Assembly (NCBI GenBank): GCA_902536295.1
Contig: CACAWS010000002.1
Coordinates: 90,227 to 154,226 of the forward strand
DNA: 64,000 bases
Direction of reading: 5' to 3'
Origin: an uncultured SAR86 cluster bacterium
Lineage (GTDB): Bacteria > Pseudomonadota > Gammaproteobacteria > Magnimaribacterales > AG-339-G14
Translations under genes and position numbers: made by a program
Part shown: positions 19,563-28,063 of the stretch, piece by piece
Layout of the letters: each line of letters opens with the position of its first letter
Position numbering within the stretch: the first letter of the stretch is position 1
The notes under the pieces: model-generated
What the model saw: only the letters and a program-made list of their open reading frames with translations
Database searches by the model: none
Told to the model about the DNA's origin: nothing

Positions 19563-20308
19563 TGATTCTTTACTATTTGATCTTTGCTTGGAGCTTAATT
19601 GGTTTAATTGCTTTTTTTTATCTTTTGAAGGAACCCGCCCCTTATGGCAAGCATATAACAGAAGAACACAAATATTTTCTAGGTTCAAAAACTGGTTGGA
19701 TCTTGATGGAATCACCAGCATTTTATCTAATGCTTTTATTCTTTTTGATGTTTGGAGACTATGAAAATAATGTGCAAATTGTTTTAACTTTCCTATTTTG
19801 TTTGCACTATTTTAATAGAAGTTTCATATGGCCAATTCGCGCTCAAACAAATTTAAAAAAGATGCCTCTGAAAATTGCTGCTTCAGCATTCGGATTTAAT
19901 GTAGTAAACGTTTTTTTTCAGGGTACCTGGATATTCTTTCTAATCGATTACAATGAAAGCTGGTTTCTAAGTATTTGGTTCATTTTAGGCTTGGCAGTTT
20001 TTTTCTCTGGAATGATTATTAATATAATTTCCGATGAAATTATGATGAATTTAAAAAAAACAAGCGGCGGTAAATATTCCATCCCAAGAGGTTTTTTGTT
20101 TTCTAAAATTAGTTGTCCAAATTATTTTGGGGAATTTTTGGAATGGTTGGGTTGGGCATTAATGACTATGAATTTAGCAGGATTTGTTTTCTTCTTTTGG
20201 ACACTAGCAAATCTTTTTCCCAGAGCCCTTTCTAATCACAAGTGGTTTAAAAGAGAGTTTGAAGATTATCCCGAAGAAAGAAAGGCAGTCATTCCCGGAA
20301 TTATTTAA
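19562..20308 (+). CDS. Steroid 5-alpha-reductase (SRD5A) family membrane protein
   Basis: SRD5A-family enzymes use NADPH to reduce the delta-4 double bond of 3-oxo-steroids or related enones in the membrane. The 248-residue protein is hydrophobic throughout with 6-7 likely membrane helices. Family landmarks align across its length: MESPAF (Glu50) fits the catalytic Glu of human SRD5A2 (ELPSF, E57), CLHYFNRSFIWP (Tyr83) fits the catalytic Tyr (HYFHRTF, Y91), and the C-terminal NADPH-site blocks YSIPRGFLF, SCPNYFGEFLEWLGWAL and FEDYPEERKAVIP are all present. The frame is open from 19502, but the ATG at 19562 coupled to the symporter stop is preferred. The substrate in this organism is unknown. 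The 3' end overlaps convergent bamE by 4 bp. Confidence 0.88.
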   Translation: MILYYLIFAWSLIGLIAFFYLLKEPAPYGKHITEEHKYFLGSKTGWILMESPAFYLMLLFFLMFGDYENNVQIVLTFLFCLHYFNRSFIWPIRAQTNLKKMPLKIAASAFGFNVVNVFFQGTWIFFLIDYNESWFLSIWFILGLAVFFSGMIINIISDEIMMNLKKTSGGKYSIPRGFLFSKISCPNYFGEFLEWLGWALMTMNLAGFVFFFWTLANLFPRALSNHKWFKREFEDYPEERKAVIPGII

Positions 20309-20616
20309 TCTAGTAAATTAATCCAATTTTTTAACTTTCCGTCTTCAAAGTATAGAGCATAATGAACATTTGTAGTTTCATTATCGCCTATACTAAAAGT
20401 ACCAATGTAGTCCCACCTATCAGAATCAAATACGTTCTTAATTGCCGGAGAGCCCATGATGAATTGTACCTGAGCATTTGTCAGGCCTTCTTCGAGTTGA
20501 TCTATCATTTCGTTAGTAATGATGTTGCCCTGAGCTATAGGCACTTTGTAAAACCTGTCTGCACAACCGATAATGCAAATAAAGACTAAAAAATATAAAA
20601 TTAATTTCTTTAACAT
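20305..20616 (-). CDS. bamE: Outer membrane protein assembly factor BamE (SmpA/OmlA lipoprotein)
   Basis: BamE is a small lipoprotein of the BAM complex that inserts outer-membrane beta-barrels; BamA is also encoded in this window. The 103-residue protein has a hydrophobic signal peptide and a lipobox ending IIGC with the modified cysteine at residue 18. The mature domain follows the family pattern: QGNIITNEMIDQLEEGLT, then VQFIMGSP and WDYIGTF. It is divergent from fur across 36 bp, the same arrangement as omlA-fur in Pseudomonas. Confidence 0.92.
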   Translation of the reverse strand: MLKKLILYFLVFICIIGCADRFYKVPIAQGNIITNEMIDQLEEGLTNAQVQFIMGSPAIKNVFDSDRWDYIGTFSIGDNETTNVHYALYFEDGKLKNWINLLD

Positions 20617-20632
20617 CTTGAAATTTAACTAA

Positions 20633-20640
20633 ATTATACT
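20633..20640. promoter_or_regulatory. Overlapping back-to-back -10 elements between bamE and fur
   Basis: The 36-bp divergent gap holds a consensus TATAAT on the minus strand (20638-20633), facing bamE, and TATACT on the plus strand (20635-20640), facing fur. They overlap by four bases, so the two promoters would compete for polymerase. No good -35 hexamers were found and no 19-bp Fur box is evident. Confidence 0.35.
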
Positions 20641-20652
20641 ATTTAAATATAT

Positions 20653-21066
20653 ATGGCTGAAGATAAAAACTTAAGAGAGGCGGGGTTAAAAGTTACCTTG
20701 CCAAGAATAAGGATTCTTGAAATTTTTGAAGAATCTGATGACAGGCATCTTAGCGCAGATGAAGTCTATAAAAAATTGGTTGAAGCAGGAGATGAAGTTG
20801 GTTTAGCTACTGTCTATAGAGTGCTAACCCAATTTGAGTCAGCAGGAATTTTGCTGAAACAAAATTTTGAGAATGGTCATTCAGTTTACGAACTTACTCC
20901 TAATGATCACCATGACCACATGGTTTGTCTAAAAACTGGAAAAGTCATCGAATTTACAAATGAAATTATAGAGGAACAACAAGAAAAGCTAGCTGCAGAG
21001 AGTGGTTATAAAATAGTTGACCATAAATTAGTCCTTTATGTAGAGCCTATTTCAAATAATGATTGA
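20653..21066 (+). CDS. fur: Ferric uptake regulator Fur
   Basis: Fur is the iron-responsive repressor of iron uptake genes. The 137-residue protein has the winged-helix DNA-binding domain (LREAGLKVTLPRIRILEIF, EVGLATVYRVLTQFESAG) and the metal-binding HHDHMVC block. Where E. coli has the Cys-x2-Cys structural zinc pair (CLDC), this protein has CLKT, so the second cysteine is missing, as in the Pseudomonas type. The C-terminus ends soon after DHKLVLYVEP. Its last 8 bp overlap the grpE start, tying iron control and heat-shock genes into one transcript. Confidence 0.96.
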   Translation: MAEDKNLREAGLKVTLPRIRILEIFEESDDRHLSADEVYKKLVEAGDEVGLATVYRVLTQFESAGILLKQNFENGHSVYELTPNDHHDHMVCLKTGKVIEFTNEIIEEQQEKLAAESGYKIVDHKLVLYVEPISNND

Positions 21067-21616
21067 TAAAAAAAGCATTGATTCTGAAGACAAGAAAGAA
21101 TTTCATGAAGAAGATATTGAATCTGAAATAAATTTAAATAATAAAGCAGAGATTGAAAATGAAGAAGTTTCTGAATCTTCAAAAGAGCAATCTGAATTAG
21201 AGAAACTAGAAGAAAAATTTCTTAGATCCCAAGCTGAGTTACAAAATTTAAGAAGAATTTCTCAAAATGAATTAGCTAAAGCTAGATTGTATGGCAGTGA
21301 GAATCTTGTTAAAGATTTAATCCCCTCGATTGATAATCTATTTAGAACTTTAGATAATCAAGACACAAAAAATAAAACAGTCCCATCAGAAGGTATTTCG
21401 CTTATAGTAAGAGAGTTAATTTCTGCTCTAGAAAAAAATGGTATTTCAGTTATAGATCCAAAAGGCGAAGAGTTTAACCCTAATGAGCATGAAGCATTGT
21501 CTGTAACAGAAAATATTAATGAGAAGCCTAATATTGTCTTAGAGGTTTTTCAGAAAGGTTTTAAGTTCAAAGATAGGGTTATAAAACCTGCAATGGTAGT
21601 AGTAAATAAAAAGTAA
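21059..21616 (+). CDS. grpE: Nucleotide exchange factor GrpE
   Basis: GrpE releases ADP from DnaK. The 185-residue protein has an acidic, low-complexity N-terminus (about residues 1-50), a long coiled-coil region (LEKLEEKFLRSQAELQNLRR) and the C-terminal beta domain with NPNEHEALSVTE, FQKGFKFKDRVIKPAMVVV. It overlaps fur by 8 bp and precedes dnaK by 64 bp. Confidence 0.96.
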   Translation: MIDKKSIDSEDKKEFHEEDIESEINLNNKAEIENEEVSESSKEQSELEKLEEKFLRSQAELQNLRRISQNELAKARLYGSENLVKDLIPSIDNLFRTLDNQDTKNKTVPSEGISLIVRELISALEKNGISVIDPKGEEFNPNEHEALSVTENINEKPNIVLEVFQKGFKFKDRVIKPAMVVVNKK

Positions 21617-21623
21617 AAAAATA

Positions 21624-21650
21624 CTTGAAATAATTTTAATTGCCCTTAAT
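21624..21650 (+). promoter_or_regulatory. Sigma-32-like heat-shock promoter before dnaK
   Basis: In the grpE-dnaK gap, CTTGAAA at 21624-21630 equals the -35 core of the RpoH consensus. After 11 bp, GCCCTTAAT at 21642-21650 resembles the CCCCAT-type -10. The spacing is slightly short of the usual range. It lies 31 bp before the dnaK start, where a heat-shock promoter is expected in proteobacteria. Confidence 0.6.
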
Positions 21651-21680
21651 TAACGTATGTAACTAATTAAAGAGGTAATA

Positions 21681-23597
21681 ATGGCAAAAATTATAGGTAT
21701 TGATCTTGGAACGACTAATTCATGTTTAGCAATCATGGAGGGAGATCAGGCTAAAGTCATAGAAAATAGCGAAGGTGGAAGAACAACACCATCAATTGTT
21801 GCTTACACTGATGGAGAGACTTTAGTTGGACAAAGTGCGAAAAGACAATCTGTAACTAACCCTGAAAACACACTCTATGCAATTAAAAGATTAATTGGTA
21901 GAAAATTTGATGACGAAGTGGTTTCTAAAGATAAAGAGATGACGCCTTTCAAAATTGTAAAAGCTAAGAATGGAGATGCTTGGGTTAATGCAAATGGCGA
22001 AGATCTAGCCCCACAACAAGTTTCCGCTCAAGTATTGGCAAAAATGAAAAAATCAGCAGAAGATTATCTTGGTCACGAAGTTAAGGAAGCGGTGATAACT
22101 GTCCCAGCTTATTTTAATGACTCACAAAGACAAGCTACAAAAGATGCTGGAAAAATTGCTGGATTAGATGTCAAAAGAATTATTAATGAACCAACAGCAG
22201 CAGCTCTTGCATTTGGATTAGATAAGAAAACAGGTGATCAAAAAATTGCAGTTTTTGATCTTGGGGGAGGAACTTTCGACATTTCGATTATAGAACTGGC
22301 TGAAATTGATGGTGAAAAACAATTCGAAGTCCTTTCTACTAACGGAGACACCTTTCTAGGCGGAGAAGACTTCGATTCGGCTCTTATAGACTATTTAGTA
22401 GAAGAGTTTAAAAATGAGCAAAATTTCGATTTGAGGAAAGACCCAGCCGCTTTACAAAGATTAAAAGAAGCTGCCGAAAAAGCAAAAATTGAGTTGTCTT
22501 CAAATCAGCAAACTGAAGTTAATCTTCCTTACATTACTGCAGACTCTTCCGGACCGAAGCATTTACTCATTAAAGTTACAAGATCTAAACTAGAATCGCT
22601 AGTTGAAAACTTGGTTGCTAAAAGTTTAAAGCCTGTAGAAGTCGCTCTTAAAGATGCTAAATTAAAACCATCTGAAATAAATGACGTAATTTTGGTTGGC
22701 GGTCAAACTCGTATGCCTCTTGTTCAAGAAAAAGTTAAAGAGTTTTTCGGAAAAGAGCCTAGGAAAGACATAAATCCTGATGAAGCTGTTGCTGTAGGTG
22801 CGGCCGTCCAAGGGGCAGTTTTATCTGGAGACGTAACTGATATTTTGCTCTTGGATGTGACTCCTTTAACTTTAGGTATTGAGACTATGGGCGGAGTCAT
22901 GACTCCTTTGATTGAAAAAAATACGACGATACCAACTAATAAATCTCAAATTTTTTCAACCGCAGAAGATAACCAAACGGCTGTCACAGTTAATGTGGTT
23001 CAAGGCGAGAGAAAACAAGCCAAAGAAAATAAACAATTAGGTTTATTCAACTTAGACGGAATCCCAGCTGCACCGAGAGGAATGCCTCAAATTGAAGTTT
23101 CATTTGATATTGATGCAAATGGTATCTTGAATGTGTCAGCAAAAGATAAAGCTACGAATAAAGAGCAGTCTATAACAATTCAGGCTTCTGGAGGATTGTC
23201 AGAAGATGAGATAGAAAAAATGGTTGCTGAAGCTGAAGCAAATGCCGACGAAGATAAGAAATTTGAAGAAATGGTACAGGCTAGAAACGCTGCTGATACT
23301 CTTATACATGGTTGCAAAAAAACCCTTGAAGAATCAGCTGACAAAGTCGAAGATCAAGAGAAAAGTCAAATCGAAGAAGCTATTGCGGCTTTGGAAGAAG
23401 CCTTGAAGGGCGAAGATAAAGATCTTATCGAAGAAAAAACCAAAGCATTAGCAGATGCTTCTTCTTCACTTGCCCAAAGACTCTACCAGGAGCAACAGTC
23501 TAATGCATCGGAGGAAGCTACAGACTCGCCACAGGACTCCGATGACTCAGCTGTTGATGCAGATTTTGAAGAGGTAAAAGAGGAAAATAAAAACTAA
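21681..23597 (+). CDS. dnaK: Chaperone protein DnaK (Hsp70)
   Basis: DnaK is the ATP-dependent Hsp70 chaperone that works with DnaJ and GrpE. The 638-residue length matches the E. coli protein. It has the ATPase signatures [24 protein letters not shown] and [13 protein letters not shown], the linker followed by the substrate domain with [14 protein letters not shown], and a C-terminal lid ending in an acidic tail ([10 protein letters not shown]). AGAGGT lies 8 bp before the ATG. It is followed by dnaJ after 17 bp. Confidence 0.99.
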   Translation: MAKIIGIDLGTTNSCLAIMEGDQAKVIENSEGGRTTPSIVAYTDGETLVGQSAKRQSVTNPENTLYAIKRLIGRKFDDEVVSKDKEMTPFKIVKAKNGDAWVNANGEDLAPQQVSAQVLAKMKKSAEDYLGHEVKEAVITVPAYFNDSQRQATKDAGKIAGLDVKRIINEPTAAALAFGLDKKTGDQKIAVFDLGGGTFDISIIELAEIDGEKQFEVLSTNGDTFLGGEDFDSALIDYLVEEFKNEQNFDLRKDPAALQRLKEAAEKAKIELSSNQQTEVNLPYITADSSGPKHLLIKVTRSKLESLVENLVAKSLKPVEVALKDAKLKPSEINDVILVGGQTRMPLVQEKVKEFFGKEPRKDINPDEAVAVGAAVQGAVLSGDVTDILLLDVTPLTLGIETMGGVMTPLIEKNTTIPTNKSQIFSTAEDNQTAVTVNVVQGERKQAKENKQLGLFNLDGIPAAPRGMPQIEVSFDIDANGILNVSAKDKATNKEQSITIQASGGLSEDEIEKMVAEAEANADEDKKFEEMVQARNAADTLIHGCKKTLEESADKVEDQEKSQIEEAIAALEEALKGEDKDLIEEKTKALADASSSLAQRLYQEQQSNASEEATDSPQDSDDSAVDADFEEVKEENKN

Positions 23598-23614
23598 TCT
23601 ATCTTCCAACATCT

Positions 23615-24691
23615 ATGAGTAAAAGAGATTACTACGATGTGCTGGGAGTAGACCGTTCTGTTTCTAAAGATCATTTAAAAAAATCTTATCGCAAGCTTGC
23701 GATGAAGCACCACCCTGATAGAAATCCTGGAGACGAAAAAGCAGCTGAGAAATTCAAAGAGTTATCAGAAGCTTATGAAATATTGTCAGATGATCAAAAA
23801 AGACAAGCTTATGATCAATTTGGACATCAGGGAGTAAACTCTTCTTTTAATAATGCTCAAAGTGCAGCTGAAGGGTTCAGTGACATTTTTGGAGATATAT
23901 TTTCAGATATCTTTGGAGGAGGTTCATCGAGAAGTTCTAGATCAATAAGGGGTTCAGATTTAAGTTACAATCTAGAGGTTTCTCTTGAAGATGCCGCAAC
24001 TGGAAAGACAATTAAATTAAATATTCCATCAACTGATAGGTGTGATGGGGATTGGCAAACTTGCAGTTATTGCGGTGGCCAGGGAGTGATAAGAGCTCAA
24101 CAAGGTTTCTTCTCTATGCAACAAACTTGCCCCCATTGCCAGGGAGAAGGAGAGATTCACGATCCATCCTGTAAAAAATGCGGTGGGGCTGGGTATATTA
24201 AACGAAATAAAACTCTATCCGTAAATATTCCTCAGGGAGTTGACTCTGGAGATAGAATCAGATTATCTGGAGAAGGTGATGCAGGAAAAGGAGGTAATGG
24301 TGATCTTTTTATTGAAATTAAAGTGAATCGTCATGAAATCTTTGAAAGAGACGGAAAACATCTTTATTGTGAAGTTCCTTTAAATTTTGTTGATGCTTCT
24401 TTAGGAGCAGAAATTGAGGTGCCTACTTTGGAAGGTAAAGTAAAATTTAAAATCCCCGAAGGTACACAAAGTCATAAACTTTTTAGATTAAATGGAAAAG
24501 GAATTAAACCTTTAAGAGGAGGTTCAAAAGGAGATATACTCGTTAGAGTGCTTGTTGAAGTACCAATCAAATTAAATAATGAGCAAAAAGAATTATTGGA
24601 AGCATTTAAAAAATCAATTTCTAAAAATGAAAATTTACCTTTAACTGAAAAGTGGTTTAAAAGTGCAAAAAATTTCTTAAAAAGTTTCTGA
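23615..24691 (+). CDS. dnaJ: Chaperone protein DnaJ with degenerate first zinc motif
   Basis: DnaJ delivers clients to DnaK and stimulates its ATPase. The 358-residue protein has the J domain with HPD at residues 33-35, a Gly/Phe-rich region near 85-105, the cysteine-rich domain and two C-terminal client-binding domains. Classic DnaJ has four CxxCxGxG motifs. Here motifs II (CSYCGGQG, 150-157), III (CPHCQGEG, 172-179) and IV (CKKCGGAG, 186-193) are intact, but motif I has shrunk to a single Cys143 (RCDGD), with a shortened spacer. Zinc centre 1, formed by motifs I and IV, thus keeps at most three cysteines. The TGA overlaps the dapB ATG by one base. Confidence 0.97.
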   Translation: MSKRDYYDVLGVDRSVSKDHLKKSYRKLAMKHHPDRNPGDEKAAEKFKELSEAYEILSDDQKRQAYDQFGHQGVNSSFNNAQSAAEGFSDIFGDIFSDIFGGGSSRSSRSIRGSDLSYNLEVSLEDAATGKTIKLNIPSTDRCDGDWQTCSYCGGQGVIRAQQGFFSMQQTCPHCQGEGEIHDPSCKKCGGAGYIKRNKTLSVNIPQGVDSGDRIRLSGEGDAGKGGNGDLFIEIKVNRHEIFERDGKHLYCEVPLNFVDASLGAEIEVPTLEGKVKFKIPEGTQSHKLFRLNGKGIKPLRGGSKGDILVRVLVEVPIKLNNEQKELLEAFKKSISKNENLPLTEKWFKSAKNFLKSF

Positions 24692-25419
24692 TGGGTATCA
24701 ATATTGTTTTGTGCGGAGCTTCAGGAAGGCTCGGCATGGAATTTTTAAAGGAAACGAAAAACTATCCTTTGATTAATTTGATGGAATGTATTTCATCAAA
24801 AAACAATGAAAACGTAGGAAAAAAATTTTCAGAATTTACTGACTTAGATTTTGAGCTTACATTGAAAGACTCCTTGGCAGAGACTGAAGTTGCCGATGTT
24901 CTCATTGATATGTCCTCGCCAAAATTTTTTGAAGAAATTGTTAAATACTGTAGATTTAAAAAAGTTCCTCTAATTTTGGCTTCCACTGGCCACAGCGAAG
25001 AGCAAATTGATATTTTGCGAGAACTTTCACAGATAGTGCCAATATTACACGCTCCTAATTTAAGCGTAGGTATAAATTTAGTAAAAAAAATACTTAATTT
25101 TTACCCACTTGAGGACTTAGTAAATTCTATTGAAATCATAGAGACTCATCACAAAAACAAACTTGATTCTCCTTCAGGAACGGCTATTGAGCTAAGAAAC
25201 CTTATAGAATCAAAAAATAGTGAGGTTAAAGTTTCTATAAAGTCTATTCGAGATGAAGATTCTATAGGAATTCATACTATTAAATTAATTATGGCTAATG
25301 AGACTATCGAAATTACTCATAGAGCGAATTCAAGAAAAATATTTGCCCAGGGAGCAATTACCGCAGTTCATTGGATCAAAACTCAAAAGCCTGGATTCTA
25401 TTCTCTAAGCAATATTTAA
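24691..25419 (+). CDS. dapB: 4-hydroxy-tetrahydrodipicolinate reductase
   Basis: DapB reduces the dihydrodipicolinate-level intermediate with NAD(P)H in diaminopimelate and lysine synthesis. The 242-residue protein is somewhat shorter than the E. coli enzyme (273). It has the Rossmann glycine motif GASGRLGMEF, the STGHSEEQ block, and the catalytic HHKNKLDSPSGTA with the conserved His and Lys. It follows dnaJ with a one-base overlap. In Pseudomonas and E. coli the next gene is carA; here it is rpsB. Confidence 0.95.
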   Translation: MGINIVLCGASGRLGMEFLKETKNYPLINLMECISSKNNENVGKKFSEFTDLDFELTLKDSLAETEVADVLIDMSSPKFFEEIVKYCRFKKVPLILASTGHSEEQIDILRELSQIVPILHAPNLSVGINLVKKILNFYPLEDLVNSIEIIETHHKNKLDSPSGTAIELRNLIESKNSEVKVSIKSIRDEDSIGIHTIKLIMANETIEITHRANSRKIFAQGAITAVHWIKTQKPGFYSLSNI

Positions 25420-25432
25420 TTTTTTCTTTGTT

Positions 25433-25456
25433 GATTTAACCAATTGTGGTTAAATC
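25433..25456. repeat. Perfect 10-bp inverted repeat at the dapB/rpsB junction
   Basis: GATTTAACCA (25433-25442) and TGGTTAAATC (25447-25456) pair fully around a four-base ATTG loop, 13 bp after the dapB stop. No T-run follows on either strand, so it is not a standard intrinsic terminator. It may be a rho-assisted terminator, an RNA stability element or a protein site. Confidence 0.5.
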
Positions 25457-25550
25457 CTTCCTCAGATTGTTAAAAATCTAATTTGCACTTGATATAAAAA
25501 AATATTTGGGTGCTAGGTTTAGCTCAAATCTAGTTAAATATTTATTATCA

Positions 25551-25592
25551 GGGAAGATTAACCCAAGCCTATATGGCTTATATTAAAAGGAG
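25551..25592 (+). promoter_or_regulatory. rpsB leader with probable S2 autoregulatory structure
   Basis: The 178-bp gap before rpsB ends in a structured leader. GGG (25551-25553) can pair with CCC (25562-25564), directly followed by the hairpin AAGCC-TATAT-GGCTT (25565-25579) and an AAGGAG ribosome binding site (25587-25592) six bases before the ATG. In gammaproteobacteria S2 represses rpsB-tsf through a short conserved leader RNA, which this resembles in position. A TATTAT (25543-25548) could be the -10, though no good -35 was found. Confidence 0.45.
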
Positions 25593-25597
25593 CTTTC

Positions 25598-26431
25598 ATG
25601 GACATTTCCATTGAACAAATGCTAAAAGCCGGGGTCCACTTTGGACACCAAACAAGATTCTGGAACCCAAAAATGGAAAATTATATTTTTGGAGATAGAA
25701 ATAAGGTTCACATCATAAACTTAGAAAAAACTCTTGAACTTTTAAAACCTTCGATAGACTTTTGCACCCAATTAGCTGCATCAAATAATAGAATTCTTTT
25801 TGTGGGAACAAAAAGAGCTGCGAGTAGAGTTATTAAGGAAGAGGCTGAAAGATGTAACATGCCTTATGTCAATTATCGTTGGTTGGGTGGAATGCTTACA
25901 AACTATAAGACTGTAAGAGCATCAATTAGAAGACTTGAAATCCTTAAAACACAGGAGGAAGAAGGAAAGTTTGAAAGTCTTACTAAAAAAGAAGTTTTAG
26001 GAATCAAACGAGAAATGGACAAACTGGAAAGGTCAATAGGCGGAATAAAAAATATGGGCGGTCTGCCAGAAGCTTTATTTGTTGTAGATGTAAAGAATGA
26101 AAAAATTGCAGTTTCTGAAGCTAGAAAAATGGGAATTCCTATAATCGGTATCGTTGACACTAATTCCGATCCAGACTGTGTAGACTACATTATTCCTGGC
26201 AACGATGATGCAATAAGATCCGTTTCTTTATTGACTAGGATAATTTCAAATGCATGTTTAGAGGGTGCTTCAAAAGCAACAGGTATTGTATCGGGAGATG
26301 GACCTGTAATTGTCCGTAAAGGTGAAGAAGAAAAATCTGCCCAAACTTCTGAAGATCATGATCAAACTTCATCGTTAGTGGAATCTTTTGAAGAAAAAGA
26401 TGAAATTGATATTTCAAATGAGGATGATTAA
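25598..26431 (+). CDS. rpsB: 30S ribosomal protein S2
   Basis: S2 is a late-binding small-subunit protein needed for translation initiation. The 277-residue protein has [44 protein letters not shown] and [15 protein letters not shown]. The C-terminal tail (about the last 40 residues) is acidic and longer than in E. coli. A strong AAGGAG sets the ATG. It opens a very long plus-strand run to tilS. Usually map lies divergently upstream, but here dapB does. Confidence 0.98.
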   Translation: MDISIEQMLKAGVHFGHQTRFWNPKMENYIFGDRNKVHIINLEKTLELLKPSIDFCTQLAASNNRILFVGTKRAASRVIKEEAERCNMPYVNYRWLGGMLTNYKTVRASIRRLEILKTQEEEGKFESLTKKEVLGIKREMDKLERSIGGIKNMGGLPEALFVVDVKNEKIAVSEARKMGIPIIGIVDTNSDPDCVDYIIPGNDDAIRSVSLLTRIISNACLEGASKATGIVSGDGPVIVRKGEEEKSAQTSEDHDQTSSLVESFEEKDEIDISNEDD

Positions 26432-26477
26432 AAAAATAAATACAGATAACAAAATTAAAATTACTTGAGATTTTTAA

Positions 26478-27335
26478 ATGACTATAAAAGCTAGTGAAGT
26501 GAAACTCCTCAGAGAAAAAACCGGCCTCGGGATGATGGAATGTAAAAAAGCATTAATGGAGTCGGATGGAGATATAGAAGCAGCTATTGTTAACTTGAGA
26601 AAGAATAGCGCGCTAAAAGCTGAGAAAAAATCTTCAAGATTAGCAGCCGAGGGAAAAATTTTATCTGGAATCGATCTGTCAGAAAGAATTGCTATTATTT
26701 TAGAGATAAATTGTGAAACAGATTTTGTAGCGAAGGATCAAAGTTTTATTGATTTTTGTAATGAATCTTTAAATTATTGTATTAAAAATTCTGAGCTTTC
26801 TTTGGAAAAATTACTTGAAGAAAGTTTAGAAGAAAAAAGGCAAGAATTAATTCAAAAAATAGGTGAAAACATAGTTGTAAGAAGAAAGGAAGTTATCAAA
26901 TCAGACTTCATATACTCTTATGTGCATGGAAATAATAAAATAGGATCTATTGTGTCTCTCACTAAAGCAAATGACACTTTAGGAGAAGATATTGCAATGC
27001 ATATTGCAGCTTCAGCCCCGCTAGTAATTTCTTCAGAAGATTTAGATAAAGATTTATTGAAGAGAGAAAAGGAAATAATTGATGCTCAGGTCTCCGATTC
27101 AGATAAGCCTGAAGAAATTATAGAAAAAATGGTGAATGGAAGATTAGAAAAATTTAAATCAGAAGTTTCATTGTTGAGCCAGCCCTTTGTAAAAGATCCT
27201 TCAAAAAAAGTGGATGACCTTGTAAAAGAAAATGATAATGCCATCCTTAAATTTTTTAGATATGAATTGGGAGAAGGAATAGAAGTTGAAAAAATGGATT
27301 TTGCTGAAGAAGTAAAATCTCAATTAGAAAAATAA
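26478..27335 (+). CDS. tsf: Elongation factor Ts
   Basis: EF-Ts exchanges GDP on EF-Tu. The 285-residue protein has the N-terminal UBA-like domain (VKLLREKTGLGMMECKKALM) and the hallmark core motif NCETDFVAKDQSF that inserts into EF-Tu, followed by the coiled-coil subdomain and the SQPFVKDPSK block. It follows rpsB by 46 bp and precedes pyrH by 2 bp, the conserved rpsB-tsf-pyrH-frr order. Confidence 0.98.
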   Translation: MTIKASEVKLLREKTGLGMMECKKALMESDGDIEAAIVNLRKNSALKAEKKSSRLAAEGKILSGIDLSERIAIILEINCETDFVAKDQSFIDFCNESLNYCIKNSELSLEKLLEESLEEKRQELIQKIGENIVVRRKEVIKSDFIYSYVHGNNKIGSIVSLTKANDTLGEDIAMHIAASAPLVISSEDLDKDLLKREKEIIDAQVSDSDKPEEIIEKMVNGRLEKFKSEVSLLSQPFVKDPSKKVDDLVKENDNAILKFFRYELGEGIEVEKMDFAEEVKSQLEK

Positions 27336-27337
27336 GA

Positions 27338-28063
27338 ATGAAAAAAGCTAGACGAGTTCTCCTAAAAGTTAGTGGAGAGTGGTTTTCTGGGGCTAATGAA
27401 AAAGGCTTTGATGAAAAAACATTTGAAAGCTTAGCTAAAACTCTTATTGAAGCAAAAAGAAAAAATATACAGATAGCTTTAGTACTTGGCGGTGGAAATA
27501 TATATCGCGGAAGAGAACTAGCTTCTCTAAAAATTGATCAAGTTTCTGCTGATTACATAGGAATGTTATCGACCATAATGAATGGTATAGCCCTTTCGAA
27601 TTTTTTGTCCTCCAATGAATGCGCAAACAATTTATACTCTTCTTTTGCGATAGGAAATTTTGTAAAAGCTTATAGCAAGGAAGAGGCTGAAAAAACTTTA
27701 ATTGAAAATAAGATAGCTATTTTAGTAGGCGGATTAGGAAATCCTTTGTTTACAACTGATTCAACTGCAAGTGTGAGGGCGGTCGAGCTCAATTCAGACA
27801 TAATGCTAAAAGCAACAACCGTTGATGGTATTTATTCTGAGGATCCAAAAATAAATAAAAAAGCTGTTAAATATGAGTTTTTAACTTTTGACGAGGCTAT
27901 TACCAAAAATTTGAAAGTTATGGATCAAACCTCTTTGTGTTTCTGTAGAGACAATAATTTAAACGTAAGAGTCTTTAATGCAGATTCTCAAGAAGCAATA
28001 TTAGAAGCCATTACTAACGAGAGTACTAAAATTGGAACCTTAGTGAGATTGAAAAATGATTGA
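27338..28063 (+). CDS. pyrH: Uridylate kinase
   Basis: PyrH phosphorylates UMP to UDP and is an essential hexameric enzyme of the amino-acid-kinase fold. The 241-residue protein has LLKVSGEWFSG, VLGGGNIYRG, ADYIGMLSTIMNGIAL, the GGLGNPLFTTDSTASVRAVEL block and KATTVDGIYSEDPK. Family members usually read KLSGEAL at the first motif, so GEWF is a mild variation. It lies 2 bp after tsf and overlaps frr by 8 bp. Confidence 0.97.
   Translation: MKKARRVLLKVSGEWFSGANEKGFDEKTFESLAKTLIEAKRKNIQIALVLGGGNIYRGRELASLKIDQVSADYIGMLSTIMNGIALSNFLSSNECANNLYSSFAIGNFVKAYSKEEAEKTLIENKIAILVGGLGNPLFTTDSTASVRAVELNSDIMLKATTVDGIYSEDPKINKKAVKYEFLTFDEAITKNLKVMDQTSLCFCRDNNLNVRVFNADSQEAILEAITNESTKIGTLVRLKND

Noticed and set aside
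25433..25456. Intrinsic terminator after dapB
   Set aside because: The hairpin is perfect but is followed by CTTCCTCAG, not a T-run, so it is reported as an inverted repeat.
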